64,000 nucleotides of DNA from SSSZ01 sp016790965. Lineage in GTDB: Bacteria > Pseudomonadota > Gammaproteobacteria > Burkholderiales > Rhodocyclaceae. The stretch lies in NCBI GenBank assembly GCA_016790965.1, contig JAEUNZ010000004.1, positions 47,584 through 111,583 of the forward strand, in the 5' to 3' direction. The notes below the pieces were generated by a model. It saw nothing but the letters and a program-made list of their open reading frames with translations, had not been told where the DNA came from and made no database searches. Shown one piece after another: positions 41,676-50,149 of this stretch. A program made the position numbers and the translations under genes. Within the stretch, counting starts at the first letter, position 1, and every line of letters begins with the position of its first letter.

Positions 41676-42482
41676 TCAGATGCCGAACAGGCGGGCCAGT
41701 TCGATGCCCGGATCGGGAGCGCGCATGAACGCCTCGCCGACCAGGAAGGCGTTGACGCGGTTTTCCCGCATCAGTGCCACATCCCCGGGGGCGAGGATGC
41801 CGCTCTCGGTGACGACCAGGCGGTCGGTCGGGATGCGTGGCAGCAGCGCCAGGGTGGTTTCCAGGCTGACTTCGAAGCTACGCAGGTTGCGGTTATTGAT
41901 GCCGACCAGGGAAGTCTTCAGGCGCAGGGCCTGTTCGAGCTCTTCGCCGTTGTGCACTTCGACCAGGACGGCCATGCCGTAGGCTTGTGCCAGGGCCTCG
42001 AACTCTTCCATCAGCACGAGCGGCAGGGCGGCGGCAATGAGCAGGATGGCGTCGGCGCCCATGGCCCGGGCTTCGTGGACCTGGTAGGCGTCCACCAGGA
42101 AGTCCTTGCGCAGGACGGGCAGGGTGCAGACGGCGCGGGCGGCTTTGAGGTATTCCGGGCTGCCCTGGAAATACGGGCCGTCGGTAAGGACCGAGAGGCA
42201 CGCGGCACCGTGATCGGCATAACTCGCGGCAATGTCGGCCGGACGGAAGTCCGGACGGATGACACCCTTGGAGGGGCTGGCCTTCTTGATTTCGGCGATG
42301 ACGGCCGGACGACCGGCAGCGACCGTGGTCTTCAGGGCGGCGAGGAAATCGCGGGGGGCGGGCTGACGCTCGGCGTCGGCCCGCACCTCGGCAAGCGGTC
42401 GGACTGCCCGGGCGGCGGCGACCTCTTCTCCTTTGGTCGCCAGTATCCGATCGAGAATGTCCGAACCGGAACTGGGACTCAT
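41676..42482 (-). CDS. trpC: Indole-3-glycerol phosphate synthase
   Basis: A 268-residue monofunctional TrpC (no TrpF fusion). The barrel shows VIAEIKKASPSKGVIRPDFRP with the catalytic Lys, CLSVLTDGPYFQGS, VLRKDFLVDAYQV, VEVHNGEELEQAL, GINNRNLRSFEV and VTESGILAPGDV. It converts carboxyphenylamino-deoxyribulose phosphate to indoleglycerol phosphate. ATG at 42482 overlaps the trpD stop (ATGA); a TTG two codons earlier is less likely. Confidence 0.95.
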   Translation of the reverse strand: MSPSSGSDILDRILATKGEEVAAARAVRPLAEVRADAERQPAPRDFLAALKTTVAAGRPAVIAEIKKASPSKGVIRPDFRPADIAASYADHGAACLSVLTDGPYFQGSPEYLKAARAVCTLPVLRKDFLVDAYQVHEARAMGADAILLIAAALPLVLMEEFEALAQAYGMAVLVEVHNGEELEQALRLKTSLVGINNRNLRSFEVSLETTLALLPRIPTDRLVVTESGILAPGDVALMRENRVNAFLVGEAFMRAPDPGIELARLFGI

Positions 42483-43501
42483 GCGCAACTCCGCGTGCGG
42501 CTCACAAAGGCCTCGACCTTGGCCCGGGCGGCGCCGCTGGACAGGGTCTCCAGAGCTTTGTCGACGCCGGAGGCGAGGGAATCGGCGAGGCCGGCCACGT
42601 AGAGTGTCGCGCCCGCGTTGAGGGCCACGATGTCCCGGGCGGCGCCGGGGCGGTTTTCCAGGGCGCCCAGCAGCATGGCGCGGGATTCCTCGACGTTGGC
42701 GACCTGAATGGCCTTGGGGTCGTGCAGCGGCAGGTCGAAATCCTCCGGCCGAACTTCGTACTCCCGCACCACGCCGTCTTTCAGCTCGCCCACCAGGGTG
42801 GGGCCGGCGATGGAGATTTCGTCGAGGCCTTCGCGCCCATGGACGGTCAGAGCCCGCTCGCTGCCCAGGCGTTGCAGAACGTGGACCTGGATGCCGACCA
42901 GATCAGGGTGAAAGACGCCCATGACCTGGCGCCTGGCTCCCGCCGGGTTGGTGAGAGGGCCAAGGATGTTGAAGAGGGTGCGGACGCCGAGTTCGCGCCG
43001 CACCGGGGCGGCGTGCTTCATGGCGCTGTGGTGGTTGGGGGCGAACATGAAGCCGACGCCGACTTCGTCGATGCATTCACCCACCTGTTCCGGCTTGAGG
43101 TTGATGTTGGCGCCCAGAGCCTCGAGGACGTCGGCACTGCCCGACTGGCTCGAAACAGAGCGCCCGCCATGCTTGGCGACTCGCGCGCCCGCCGCAGCCG
43201 CGACGAACATGGCGGCGGTAGAGACGTTGAAGGTGTGGGCGCCGTCACCCCCTGTGCCGCAGGTATCGACGAGGCAGCCGGAATCGGCCACCTGCACCTT
43301 GGTGGACAGTTCGCGCATGACCGAGGCGGCGGCGGCGATTTCTCCCACCGTCTCCTTCTTGACCCGCAGGCCGGTGATGATGGCGGCGATCATGACCGGC
43401 GACACCTCGCCGCCCATGATCTGGCGCATCAGGGCGACCATTTCGTCGTGGAAGATTTCGCGGTGCTCGATGACACGCTGCAGGGCGGCTTGGGGGGTCA
43501 T
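42479..43501 (-). CDS. trpD: Anthranilate phosphoribosyltransferase
   Basis: A 340-residue TrpD. The PRPP loop is in VDTCGTGGDGAHTFNVSTAAMFVAAAAGARVAKHGGRSVSSQSGSADVLEALG; FMFAPNHHSAMKHAAPVRRELGVRTLFNILGPLTNPAGA and VVHGREGLDEIS-type text (here LTVHGREGLDEISIAGPT) follow. It transfers phosphoribosyl to anthranilate. It overlaps both neighbours by 4 nt (trpG start side and trpC), so expression is tightly coupled. Confidence 0.96.
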   Translation of the reverse strand: MTPQAALQRVIEHREIFHDEMVALMRQIMGGEVSPVMIAAIITGLRVKKETVGEIAAAASVMRELSTKVQVADSGCLVDTCGTGGDGAHTFNVSTAAMFVAAAAGARVAKHGGRSVSSQSGSADVLEALGANINLKPEQVGECIDEVGVGFMFAPNHHSAMKHAAPVRRELGVRTLFNILGPLTNPAGARRQVMGVFHPDLVGIQVHVLQRLGSERALTVHGREGLDEISIAGPTLVGELKDGVVREYEVRPEDFDLPLHDPKAIQVANVEESRAMLLGALENRPGAARDIVALNAGATLYVAGLADSLASGVDKALETLSSGAARAKVEAFVSRTRSCA

Positions 43502-44070
43502 GGACGGTGCTCCTCGAGGAAATTCTTCAACAGGTCATGACCGCGCTCGGTCAGGATGGATTCGGGGTGAAACTGCACGCCCTCGACGGCCAGGGTTTTG
43601 TGGCGCACCCCCATGATTTCGCCGTCGTCTGTCCAGGCGGTGATTTCCAGGCAGTCGGGGCAGCTTTCCCGCTCGATGGCCAGGGAGTGGTAGCGGGTGC
43701 AGGTGAGGGGGTTGGGCAGGCCGCGAAAGACGCCCACATCCTTGTGCTGCACCGGCGAGACCTTGCCGTGCATGAGTCGCTTGGCGTGGACGATACGCCC
43801 GCCGAAGGCCTCGCCGATGGCCTGATGGCCAAGACAAACGCCCAGCAGCGGAATCCTGCCGGCGAATTCCCGGATGGCGGCGAGCGAGACCCCCGCCTGG
43901 GCCGGGGCGCAGGGGCCGGGCGAGATGACCAGATAGTCCGGCGCCAGGCGGGCGATTTCGTCCAGGGCGATGGCGTCGTTGCGGAAGACCCGCACGTCCT
44001 GCCCCAGTTCGCCGAAGTACTGCACCAGGTTGTAGGTGAAACTGTCGTAGTTGTCGATCATCAGAAGCAT
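43498..44070 (-). CDS. trpG: Anthranilate synthase component II (glutamine amidotransferase)
   Basis: A 190-residue class I amidotransferase supplying ammonia to TrpE. The triad is visible: Cys in GVCLGHQAIGEAFGG, and His and Glu in VEGVQFHPESILTE. The oxyanion loop SPGPCAPAQAG and the start MLLMIDNYDSFTYNLVQYFGELG are typical. It starts 34 nt after trpE and overlaps trpD by 4 nt. The same protein could also serve PabB. Confidence 0.95.
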   Translation of the reverse strand: MLLMIDNYDSFTYNLVQYFGELGQDVRVFRNDAIALDEIARLAPDYLVISPGPCAPAQAGVSLAAIREFAGRIPLLGVCLGHQAIGEAFGGRIVHAKRLMHGKVSPVQHKDVGVFRGLPNPLTCTRYHSLAIERESCPDCLEITAWTDDGEIMGVRHKTLAVEGVQFHPESILTERGHDLLKNFLEEHRP

Positions 44071-44104
44071 GGCGCCATCCCTCGGGCTTGTCTTGGGTCG
44101 CGAA

Positions 44105-45580
44105 TCAATCGATGCGGGTGTCGAGGCCCTGTTCGGCGAGTTCCGCCGCCCGCAGCACGGCGCGGGCCTTGTTGCGGGTTTCCTGCCATTCGGATTCGGG
44201 GTCCGAGTCTGCGACGATGCCGGCCCCGGCCTGGACGTGCAGTTGCCCGTCCTTCATGACCGCGGTGCGGATGGCGATGGCAAGGTCCATGTCGCCCTGG
44301 AAGCCCAGGTAGCCGACGGCTCCGGCGTAGATACCGCGCTTGGCCGGTTCCAGTTCGTCGATGATCTCCATGGCCCGCACCTTGGGGGCGCCGGAAACGG
44401 TGCCCGCGGGAAAGGTGGCGCGCAGGACGTCGAGGGCGTCGAGACCCGGCTGCAGGCGGCCTTCCACGTTGGAGACGATGTGCATCACGTGGGAGTAGCG
44501 CTCGATCACCATGTTCTCGGTGAGGCGCACGCTGCCCACCTGGGCGACGCGGCCGCAGTCATTGCGCCCCAGGTCGAGGAGCTGTACGTGCTCCGCCCGT
44601 TCTTTTTCGTCCGCCAGGAGGTCGGCGGCCAGGGCGGCATCCTCGTCGGCCGTGGCACCCCGCTTGCGCGTCCCGGCGATGGGCCGTACGGTGACCATAT
44701 CGCCCTCCAGACGCACCAGAATTTCCGGCGAGGCGCCGACGACATGGAAGTCGTCAAAGTCGAAATAGAACATGTAAGGCGAGGGATTGAGGCTGCGCAG
44801 GCTGCGGTATAGCGCCAGGGGGCTCGCCGAACAGGGCTTCGACATGCGCTGCGAGAGGACGACCTGCATGATGTCGCCTTCGGTGATGTAGTCTTTGGCG
44901 CGCCGCACGGCGGCCTTGAAGGCTTCTTCGCCGAAGCCCGACACGGCGGGCGCGGAACTGCGCGGCCCCTCTTCCGGGATGGCCACCGGCGACCGCAGGC
45001 GGGCCACCAGATCCTTCAAGCGGGCCCGGGCCCTGTCGTAGGCGCCGGGCATCCCCGGTTCGGCATAGACCACCAGGGTAAGCTTGCCCGAGAGGTTGTC
45101 GACCACAGCAATCTCTTCCGAGAGCAGCAGAACGATGTCAGGCGTGCCCAGATCCCCGGCGGTTGGCCCATGGGAAAGACGCTTCTCGACGTAGCGCACG
45201 GTGTCGTAGCCGAAGCAACCCACCAGTCCGCCGCAGAAGCGGGGCAGCCCCGCCGCCGGAGCGACGCAGAAGCGCGCCAGGTAGCGCCCGAGGAATTCCA
45301 GCGGGTCACCGCCCTCCTCCCGCTCGACGATGCAATCGCCGCAATGGACGGCGACCTCGCTGCCGCGCACGACGATGCGGGTGCTCGCCGCCAGGCCGAC
45401 GAAGGAATAGCGGCCGAAACGTTCGCCACCCTGCACCGACTCCAGCAGATAGGAAAAGGGCCGGCCTGCCAGCTTCAGGTAAATGGACAGCGGCGTATCG
45501 AGGTCGGCAAAGGTCTCCAGGGTCACGGCGACCCGGTTGTAACCCTGGGCCGCCAGGGCGTTGAATTCGGTTTCAGTCAT
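44105..45580 (-). CDS. trpE: Anthranilate synthase component I
   Basis: A 491-residue chorismate-using enzyme and first step of tryptophan synthesis. The N-terminal LLES motif (SYLLESVQGGERFGRYSFVG) is the tryptophan feedback site. The catalytic core has PSPYMFYFDFDDFHVVGASPEILVR, RPIAGTRKRG, LLADEKERAEHVQLLDLGRND and FPAGTVSGAPKVRAMEII. ATG at 45580 with GAGG upstream aligns with the family; an open frame upstream overlaps the leader region and is not used. A Trp-rich leader ORF precedes it. Confidence 0.96.
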   Translation of the reverse strand: MTETEFNALAAQGYNRVAVTLETFADLDTPLSIYLKLAGRPFSYLLESVQGGERFGRYSFVGLAASTRIVVRGSEVAVHCGDCIVEREEGGDPLEFLGRYLARFCVAPAAGLPRFCGGLVGCFGYDTVRYVEKRLSHGPTAGDLGTPDIVLLLSEEIAVVDNLSGKLTLVVYAEPGMPGAYDRARARLKDLVARLRSPVAIPEEGPRSSAPAVSGFGEEAFKAAVRRAKDYITEGDIMQVVLSQRMSKPCSASPLALYRSLRSLNPSPYMFYFDFDDFHVVGASPEILVRLEGDMVTVRPIAGTRKRGATADEDAALAADLLADEKERAEHVQLLDLGRNDCGRVAQVGSVRLTENMVIERYSHVMHIVSNVEGRLQPGLDALDVLRATFPAGTVSGAPKVRAMEIIDELEPAKRGIYAGAVGYLGFQGDMDLAIAIRTAVMKDGQLHVQAGAGIVADSDPESEWQETRNKARAVLRAAELAEQGLDTRID

Positions 45581-45620
45581 GGGGAACCTCGGAAATGACG
45601 GGGGATCTATCGAACGCGGA

Positions 45621-45640
45621 TGCGCCGTACAGGCGGCGCA
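45621..45640 (-). promoter_or_regulatory. Candidate trp attenuator hairpin
   Basis: TGCGCCG-N6-CGGCGCA is a 7-bp stem between the Trp-rich leader ORF and trpE. Its GCGCC arm could alternatively pair with GGCGC inside the last two Trp codons of the leader, giving mutually exclusive structures as in trp attenuation. There is no T run after the stem, so a standard intrinsic terminator is not formed; attenuation might act through Rho or translation. Confidence 0.4.
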
Positions 45641-45648
45641 GAGACGAT

Positions 45649-45729
45649 TCAGGAGCGCCAGAGGCGCCAGGATTGGGCTGCCGCGAAGGGGCGCCAAAGC
45701 CGGAATTGCCGGTCGATCGGGAAAGTCAT
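45649..45729 (-). CDS. trpL: Putative trp operon leader peptide (TrpL)
   Basis: A 26-codon ORF begins with ATG at 45729, 16 nt after the gph stop, and ends with TGA at 45649, 68 nt before the trpE ATG. The peptide starts MTFPIDRQFRLWRPF and ends SWRLWRS. It has three Trp, two of them three codons apart near the stop, and seven Arg or Gln. Three Trp in 26 residues directly upstream of trpE is far above chance. No strong ribosome binding site is visible, so translation may be coupled to gph. Confidence 0.55.
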   Translation of the reverse strand: MTFPIDRQFRLWRPFAAAQSWRLWRS

Positions 45730-45745
45730 TTCGGGTGGGGGCGGG

Positions 45746-46408
45746 TCAGAATTCAAGGGCGCGCCGGTAGGCGGCGAGCAGGTCGGATACTAGCGCATCG
45801 CATTCGGCACTGTCCACCGGGCGACCTTCGTTGTAGCCGTAGGGCACACAGAAGACGGGACACCCGGCAGCCCGGGCCGCCTCGATGTCATTAAGGGAAT
45901 CGCCCACGTGCAGATTGCATTGCGGCGTCGTTCCCAGGCGGGCCACCCCGTGCAGCAGGGGCTCGGGGCGGGGCTTCTTGTAGGGCGTGGTATCGCCCGA
46001 GACGACGACGGAGAAATAGGGGGCCAGGCCGCAGCGCTCCAGCAGCGCCTCGGTGAACAACCCAGGCTTGTTGGTCACCACACCCAAAGGGATGCCGGAG
46101 GCCTTCCAGGCCTCCAGTCCGGCGAGAACCCCGGGGTAGAGGGCAGCCTGCTGTCCATTGACTTCGAAGTAATGAAGCTTGAAGGCCTCGATACCGGCGT
46201 GTAGACGGCGGGCATCGGGCGGTGCGCTCCGGGTCAGACACCGCTCGACCAGGACCGCCATGCCCTTGCCGACGAAGGCGTGGATTTCAGCCAGGCTGCG
46301 CGGGGGTTCTCCCAGGTCAATCAACATGCGGCGACAGGCCTCGGCCAGATCGGCGACGGTATCGAGGAGGGTTCCGTCCAGGTCGAAGGTGGCTGAAGCG
46401 AAGCGCAC
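45746..46408 (-). CDS. gph: Phosphoglycolate phosphatase
   Basis: A 220-residue HAD phosphatase. Motif I FDLDGTLLDT (nucleophile Asp), motif II VVTNKPGLFT, the motif III Lys in YKKPRPEPLLHG and motif IV HVGDSLNDIEAARAAGC are all present. It removes phosphoglycolate arising from DNA repair or oxygenation. GTG start 3 nt after the rpe stop. rpe-gph-trpEGDC is a recurrent betaproteobacterial operon order. Confidence 0.92.
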   Translation of the reverse strand: MRFASATFDLDGTLLDTVADLAEACRRMLIDLGEPPRSLAEIHAFVGKGMAVLVERCLTRSAPPDARRLHAGIEAFKLHYFEVNGQQAALYPGVLAGLEAWKASGIPLGVVTNKPGLFTEALLERCGLAPYFSVVVSGDTTPYKKPRPEPLLHGVARLGTTPQCNLHVGDSLNDIEAARAAGCPVFCVPYGYNEGRPVDSAECDALVSDLLAAYRRALEF

Positions 46409-46411
46409 GGA

Positions 46412-47113
46412 TCAGCTTTTCGCCAGTTCGGCCCGCAGGGCGGCGATCACCGTGTCGTAGCGATGGGGATCGGCATCGCGGCCGGCGCCGTATACCGCGG
46501 AGCCGGCGACGAAGGCATCGACGCCGGCCCGGGCGATTTCGGCGATGTTGCCCACGGTGACGCCCCCGTCGATTTCAAGGCGGATGGCACGACCGCTTTC
46601 CCGCGTATAGGCATCCAGCCGAACCCGCGCCTGGCGGGCCTTGGCGAGGGCCGAGGGGATGAATTTCTGGCCGCCGAAGCCCGGGTTCACACTCATCAGC
46701 AGGACGACGTCGATCTTGTCGAGGACGTGATCCAGGTAATCCAGGGGCGTGGCCGGGTTGAAGACCAGGCCCGCCTGACAGCCCTGATCCCGAATGAGCG
46801 CGAGACTGCGGTCGATGTGCTCGGAGGCTTCGGGGTGGAAGGTGATGATATTGGCGCCGGCCTTGGCGAAATCGGGGATGATGCGGTCCACCGGCTTGAC
46901 CATGAGATGCACGTCGATGGGCGCCGCGGTGCAGGGCCGGATGGCGGCGCAGACCAGGGGGCCTATGGTCAGGTTGGGAACGTAATGGTTGTCCATCACG
47001 TCAAAGTGAATCCAGTCCGCCCCCGAAGCGACGACGTTTTCCACTTCCTGCCCAAGGCGCGCAAAATCGGCCGAGAGAATGCTGGGAGCGATGACGAAAT
47101 CCATTGCCGGCAT
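46412..47113 (-). CDS. rpe: Ribulose-phosphate 3-epimerase
   Basis: A 233-residue TIM barrel interconverting ribulose-5-phosphate and xylulose-5-phosphate. IAPSILSADFARLGQEV, HFDVMDNHYVPNLTIGP, DVHLMVKPVDRII, VLLMSVNPGFGGQKFIP and LEIDGGVTVGNIAEIARAGVDAFVAGSAVYG are full family matches including the metal His and Asp residues. The ATG at 47113 is preferred to the one three codons later because GGAG lies before it. First gene of the operon; divergent from apaG by 31 nt. Confidence 0.95.
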   Translation of the reverse strand: MPAMDFVIAPSILSADFARLGQEVENVVASGADWIHFDVMDNHYVPNLTIGPLVCAAIRPCTAAPIDVHLMVKPVDRIIPDFAKAGANIITFHPEASEHIDRSLALIRDQGCQAGLVFNPATPLDYLDHVLDKIDVVLLMSVNPGFGGQKFIPSALAKARQARVRLDAYTRESGRAIRLEIDGGVTVGNIAEIARAGVDAFVAGSAVYGAGRDADPHRYDTVIAALRAELAKS

Positions 47114-47144
47114 GGTGAACTCCAATCCAGGTACCCACGATTCC

Positions 47145-47528
47145 ATGAGTGAACAAAAAACCTACTGCGTCGAGGTGACGCCGCAACCCCGCTTCATACC
47201 CGAGCAGTCCGACACGGAAGGCGACAATTACGTCTTCGCCTACACCATCGCCATCCGCAATACCGGCACCGTTCCGGTGCAATTGGTGTCGCGCCACTGG
47301 ATCATCGGCGACGCCAATGGCGAGGTCCAGGAAGTGCGCGGACTGGGAGTGGTGGGCCAGCAACCGCTGCTGCAGCCCGGCGAGGTGTTCGAATATACCA
47401 GCGGATGCGCCCTCAAGACACCGGTGGGCACCATGAAGGGCACTTACCGGTTGGTGGCGGCCGACGGGCATTCCTTCGACGCCACCATCCCGGAATTCGT
47501 CCTGGCCGTGCCCCGGGTGCTGCACTGA
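47145..47528 (+). CDS. apaG: ApaG/CorD-family protein
   Basis: A 127-residue fibronectin-III-like protein: YCVEVTPQPRFIPEQSD, YVFAYTIAIRNTGTVPVQLVSRHWIIGDANGEVQEVRGLGVVGQQPLLQPGEVFEYTSGCALKTPVGTMKGTY are diagnostic. The biochemical role is unclear; it is linked to Ap4A and divalent cation phenotypes in enterics. The ATG at 47145 gives the usual family length. It overlaps the frame of the next gene at its 3' end. Confidence 0.94.
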   Translation: MSEQKTYCVEVTPQPRFIPEQSDTEGDNYVFAYTIAIRNTGTVPVQLVSRHWIIGDANGEVQEVRGLGVVGQQPLLQPGEVFEYTSGCALKTPVGTMKGTYRLVAADGHSFDATIPEFVLAVPRVLH

Positions 47529-48133
47529 ATCTGCGCCACCCCTACACCCTGATCGCCCCGGTCTATGACCTGGCCATCGAAGGGGCGTCGCGAAGGCTGC
47601 GGGAAGCAAGCCTGGCCGCTCTGCCCGCGGCCCCTGCGGATATCCTGCTGGCCGGCATCGGCACCGGCCTCGACCTTCCCCTGCTGCCTCCCGGGCACCG
47701 CGTGGTGGGCTGTGACCTGACCCCGGCCATGCTGGCTCGCGCGGTAAACCGCCGCGAAGCCTGCGACTTCGGGCCCGTGGTGGCGGATGTCCGTCGCCTG
47801 CCCTTCGCCGCCGCAAGTTTCGATGTCGTGATCCTGCACCTGATCCTGGCCGTGGTTCCCGATCCCCGAGCCTGTCTGGCCGAGGCGGCCCGGGTGTTGC
47901 GGCCAGGCGGTTCGGTCCTCATCCTGGACAAGTTTCTCCGGCCCGGGGAATCCGCCCTCCTGCGGCGGGCCGCCAACGCCCTCGTGCGCCACGTGGCCAC
48001 GCGGCTCGACGTAGTCTTCGAGGAGGTTCTGGCGGGCGTTCCAGGCTTGAGGGTCGTCACCGACCAGGCGGCCCTGGCGGGGGGCTGGTTCCGCCGCATC
48101 GTGCTCAGCCGCGACGGCGCGCCGCAGGAGTAG
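47405..48133 (+). CDS. Class I SAM-dependent methyltransferase (UbiE-like)
   Basis: The methyltransferase domain starts at LRHPYTLIAPVYDLAIEGASRRL. AdoMet motif I is DILLAGIGTGLDLPLL, followed by VVGCDLTPAMLARA, VADVRRLPFAAASFDVVILHLIL and EAARVLRPGGSVLILDKFLRPGE. The start is doubtful: the only ATG/GTG/TTG in frame is at 47405, inside apaG and 124 nt before its end, and codes for about 40 residues with no family likeness. A CTG at 47525 or 47531, right at the apaG stop, would fit the protein better. Substrate unknown. Confidence 0.78.
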   Translation: MRPQDTGGHHEGHLPVGGGRRAFLRRHHPGIRPGRAPGAALNLRHPYTLIAPVYDLAIEGASRRLREASLAALPAAPADILLAGIGTGLDLPLLPPGHRVVGCDLTPAMLARAVNRREACDFGPVVADVRRLPFAAASFDVVILHLILAVVPDPRACLAEAARVLRPGGSVLILDKFLRPGESALLRRAANALVRHVATRLDVVFEEVLAGVPGLRVVTDQAALAGGWFRRIVLSRDGAPQE

Positions 48134-48156
48134 CCCTCCCGCGGGCCATGCGCAGA

Positions 48157-48381
48157 TCAGCGGCGTTGCTTGCCTACCTGGTCGCCGATGACGCCACCGA
48201 TGGCGGCCCCCCCGACAGTGCCCAGAACACCGCCTCCAGTGACCGCGGCACCCACCACTCCCCCGACGCCCGCACCCACCACGGTGCTCTTCTGGCGCGA
48301 ATTCATGCTGTCCCAGCTGGCACAACCGGAGGCGGCAAGGCTGAGGACGAGGGCTGACAATAGGGCTGGAATGCGTTGCAT
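48157..48381 (-). CDS. Glycine-zipper lipoprotein (OsmB/SlyB-like)
   Basis: A 74-residue product with a lipobox (LAASGCAS, lipidated Cys at about residue 20). A glycine-zipper 2TM domain (VVGAGVGGVVGAAVTGGGVLGTVGGAAIGGVIGDQVGK) follows. It should be an outer-membrane lipoprotein. It lies 177 nt downstream of the tpsB stop on the same strand and may be a late member of that operon. Convergent with the methyltransferase gene. Confidence 0.83.
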   Translation of the reverse strand: MQRIPALLSALVLSLAASGCASWDSMNSRQKSTVVGAGVGGVVGAAVTGGGVLGTVGGAAIGGVIGDQVGKQRR

Positions 48382-48558
48382 GGCTGGACTCCCGGGGATT
48401 GGACGGTGAAACCCGTCGATGGAGGGAGCTTAGGTTCGTTCGCGCCGGAAGCCTGTTGCCAGCCGTTACCGGATGTATCCCCGGATGAATCGGCACCGGC
48501 GCCCTGGCACCGCGGGCTGGGAGCGCACCCCGGCCCGGGCTCTGTCCACCGACCCGGG

Positions 48559-50145
48559 TCAGAAGCGGTAGAAGGCGGAAAAATTGAGGCGGGTGCGCAC
48601 GGTATCCGTGGCCAGACTGTTGCGATCCAAAGCGCGAGCAACATCCAGGGAGGTTTCGAGGCGGTCGTGCGACCAGCGCAAGCCTGCGCCAGCGCTGGCA
48701 AGCCGTTCGGTGTGGCCGTCGCTGCGGGTATGAGCGGATCCGCCGTCAATGAAGATGACCGGGCGCAGACGCGGAACCAGGACCTGGGGTGCCATGGCCT
48801 CCAGGTTCCAGAGGTAGCCAAAGTCTCCGGCGACCTCCCGGTCTGCGAACCCGCGTACGGAACCGGCGCCACCCAGGCCGAACTGCTCGCCCGGAATGAG
48901 GGAGTGGCTCGACCACTGGCCGCGCAGCTTGCCGGTAAAGTTCCAGCCCTGGTTGGCCAGGGCGCCTTCGACGCCGTAACGCCAGGCATCCCAGAAGTGA
49001 TCCGCCTCCACGGCCGCATAGTTTGCGTTCCGGTTGTCGGCCCCCCCACCGAAATTGCGCGCGTATCCGACATTGCCGCTCACATGGCCCCAGGCATGGT
49101 CCTGGCGGGCGGTGTAAAGCAGGGAAATCGGGCGTGATCCCACGTCGGGGGTGATCTTAGTTCCCGCAAAGCGGGTGTCGTTGCGGAAGTGCCGGTCGTC
49201 CAGGGCGATGGCGGCCGTGTGTTGCAGGGTGCCCTGACGGGGCAGCGCCAGACTGAGCTTGACCCCCATGAACTCCCCGCCACCGCTCACATCCAGGAGC
49301 CCACCGCCCTGCGGTACTTGGCCAGTATTGACGTCGGAATAGGTGTAATAGCCCGAAAGGCTGAGGCCGGTGCCATAGAACGGGGCCTGGTAGTACAGGC
49401 CGAACAGCGAGACCTGGCCGAGATCACGGGGATCCAGGGTATAGGAAGCGGTGACGACGTGGTCCCGGTCGAACAGATTGGCGTGCTGGACCCCGACCGT
49501 AAGACGATAGATGCCGTCGCCGTTGCGGGCGGGATCGATGGAGCGGTTGGCGGTGAGGCCGGCGAAGAAACCGAGGGGTTCGGCGTCCCGGACCCGCAGG
49601 TCGGCGTCCACGCCGCTCCGCGACGCGCCTTCGCGGAAGGTGATGGCGGCCTGCTTGGACGGATTGACGTTGGCCGCGGTGAGGTCACGGCCCAGGTCGT
49701 CCATGTCCGGGGGTTCGCCGACCCGCAGGGCGGGCAGGCTGCGCAGGATGTTCTCGGTGGAAAAGTGCTGATTGCCGCTCACCGTGACCTTGGCGAGGTT
49801 GAAGGCGAGCACCTGAAGGACGACTTCTCCCCCCTCGGGTTTCTGGACCGGCACCAGGACGCGGTGAAAAACGTGTCCCTCGTCGCGGAAAGCCTTTTCC
49901 AGCGCCTTGGCCGCCTGCTCGATCTGGGCGATGCTGCGCTTCTCGCCCACATGGGCGGCCAGGATGGCGGCAATCTGTGCGTCCGAGAGGGGTGCCTTGC
50001 CCTCGATGCGGTACCGCGTGACGTCGAGGGTAGGTTCCTGGGGCGAGGGCGCTTCGGCCTGCGCCGGAGATGCCGACAGGGCGAGGCAGGCGGCCAGAGC
50101 GATCAGGCCGGGGGACAGTCGCCCACCGAGATTGGGACGCACCAT
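48559..50145 (-). CDS. Two-partner secretion transporter TpsB (ShlB/FhaC/HecB family)
   Basis: A 528-residue outer-membrane Omp85-type transporter. Signal peptide (cut near SPAQA), an extended N-terminal segment, POTRA domains (LDVTRYRIEGKAPLSDAQIAAIL; LAFNLAKVTVSGNQHFSTENILRSLPAL) and a 16-strand barrel with the conserved loop GAGSVRGFADREVAGDFGY and a final Phe (FSAFYRF). It exports the TpsA protein encoded upstream. ATG at 50145 is 4 nt after the fecR stop; a longer frame would overlap fecR and lose the signal peptide. Confidence 0.92.
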   Translation of the reverse strand: MVRPNLGGRLSPGLIALAACLALSASPAQAEAPSPQEPTLDVTRYRIEGKAPLSDAQIAAILAAHVGEKRSIAQIEQAAKALEKAFRDEGHVFHRVLVPVQKPEGGEVVLQVLAFNLAKVTVSGNQHFSTENILRSLPALRVGEPPDMDDLGRDLTAANVNPSKQAAITFREGASRSGVDADLRVRDAEPLGFFAGLTANRSIDPARNGDGIYRLTVGVQHANLFDRDHVVTASYTLDPRDLGQVSLFGLYYQAPFYGTGLSLSGYYTYSDVNTGQVPQGGGLLDVSGGGEFMGVKLSLALPRQGTLQHTAAIALDDRHFRNDTRFAGTKITPDVGSRPISLLYTARQDHAWGHVSGNVGYARNFGGGADNRNANYAAVEADHFWDAWRYGVEGALANQGWNFTGKLRGQWSSHSLIPGEQFGLGGAGSVRGFADREVAGDFGYLWNLEAMAPQVLVPRLRPVIFIDGGSAHTRSDGHTERLASAGAGLRWSHDRLETSLDVARALDRNSLATDTVRTRLNFSAFYRF

Positions 50146-50149
50146 GGCT

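Noticed and set aside
45581..45697. Longer TrpE start at 45697
   Set aside because: It would add about 39 residues unlike any TrpE and overlap the leader ORF; the ATG at 45580 has a ribosome binding site and a normal family N-terminus.
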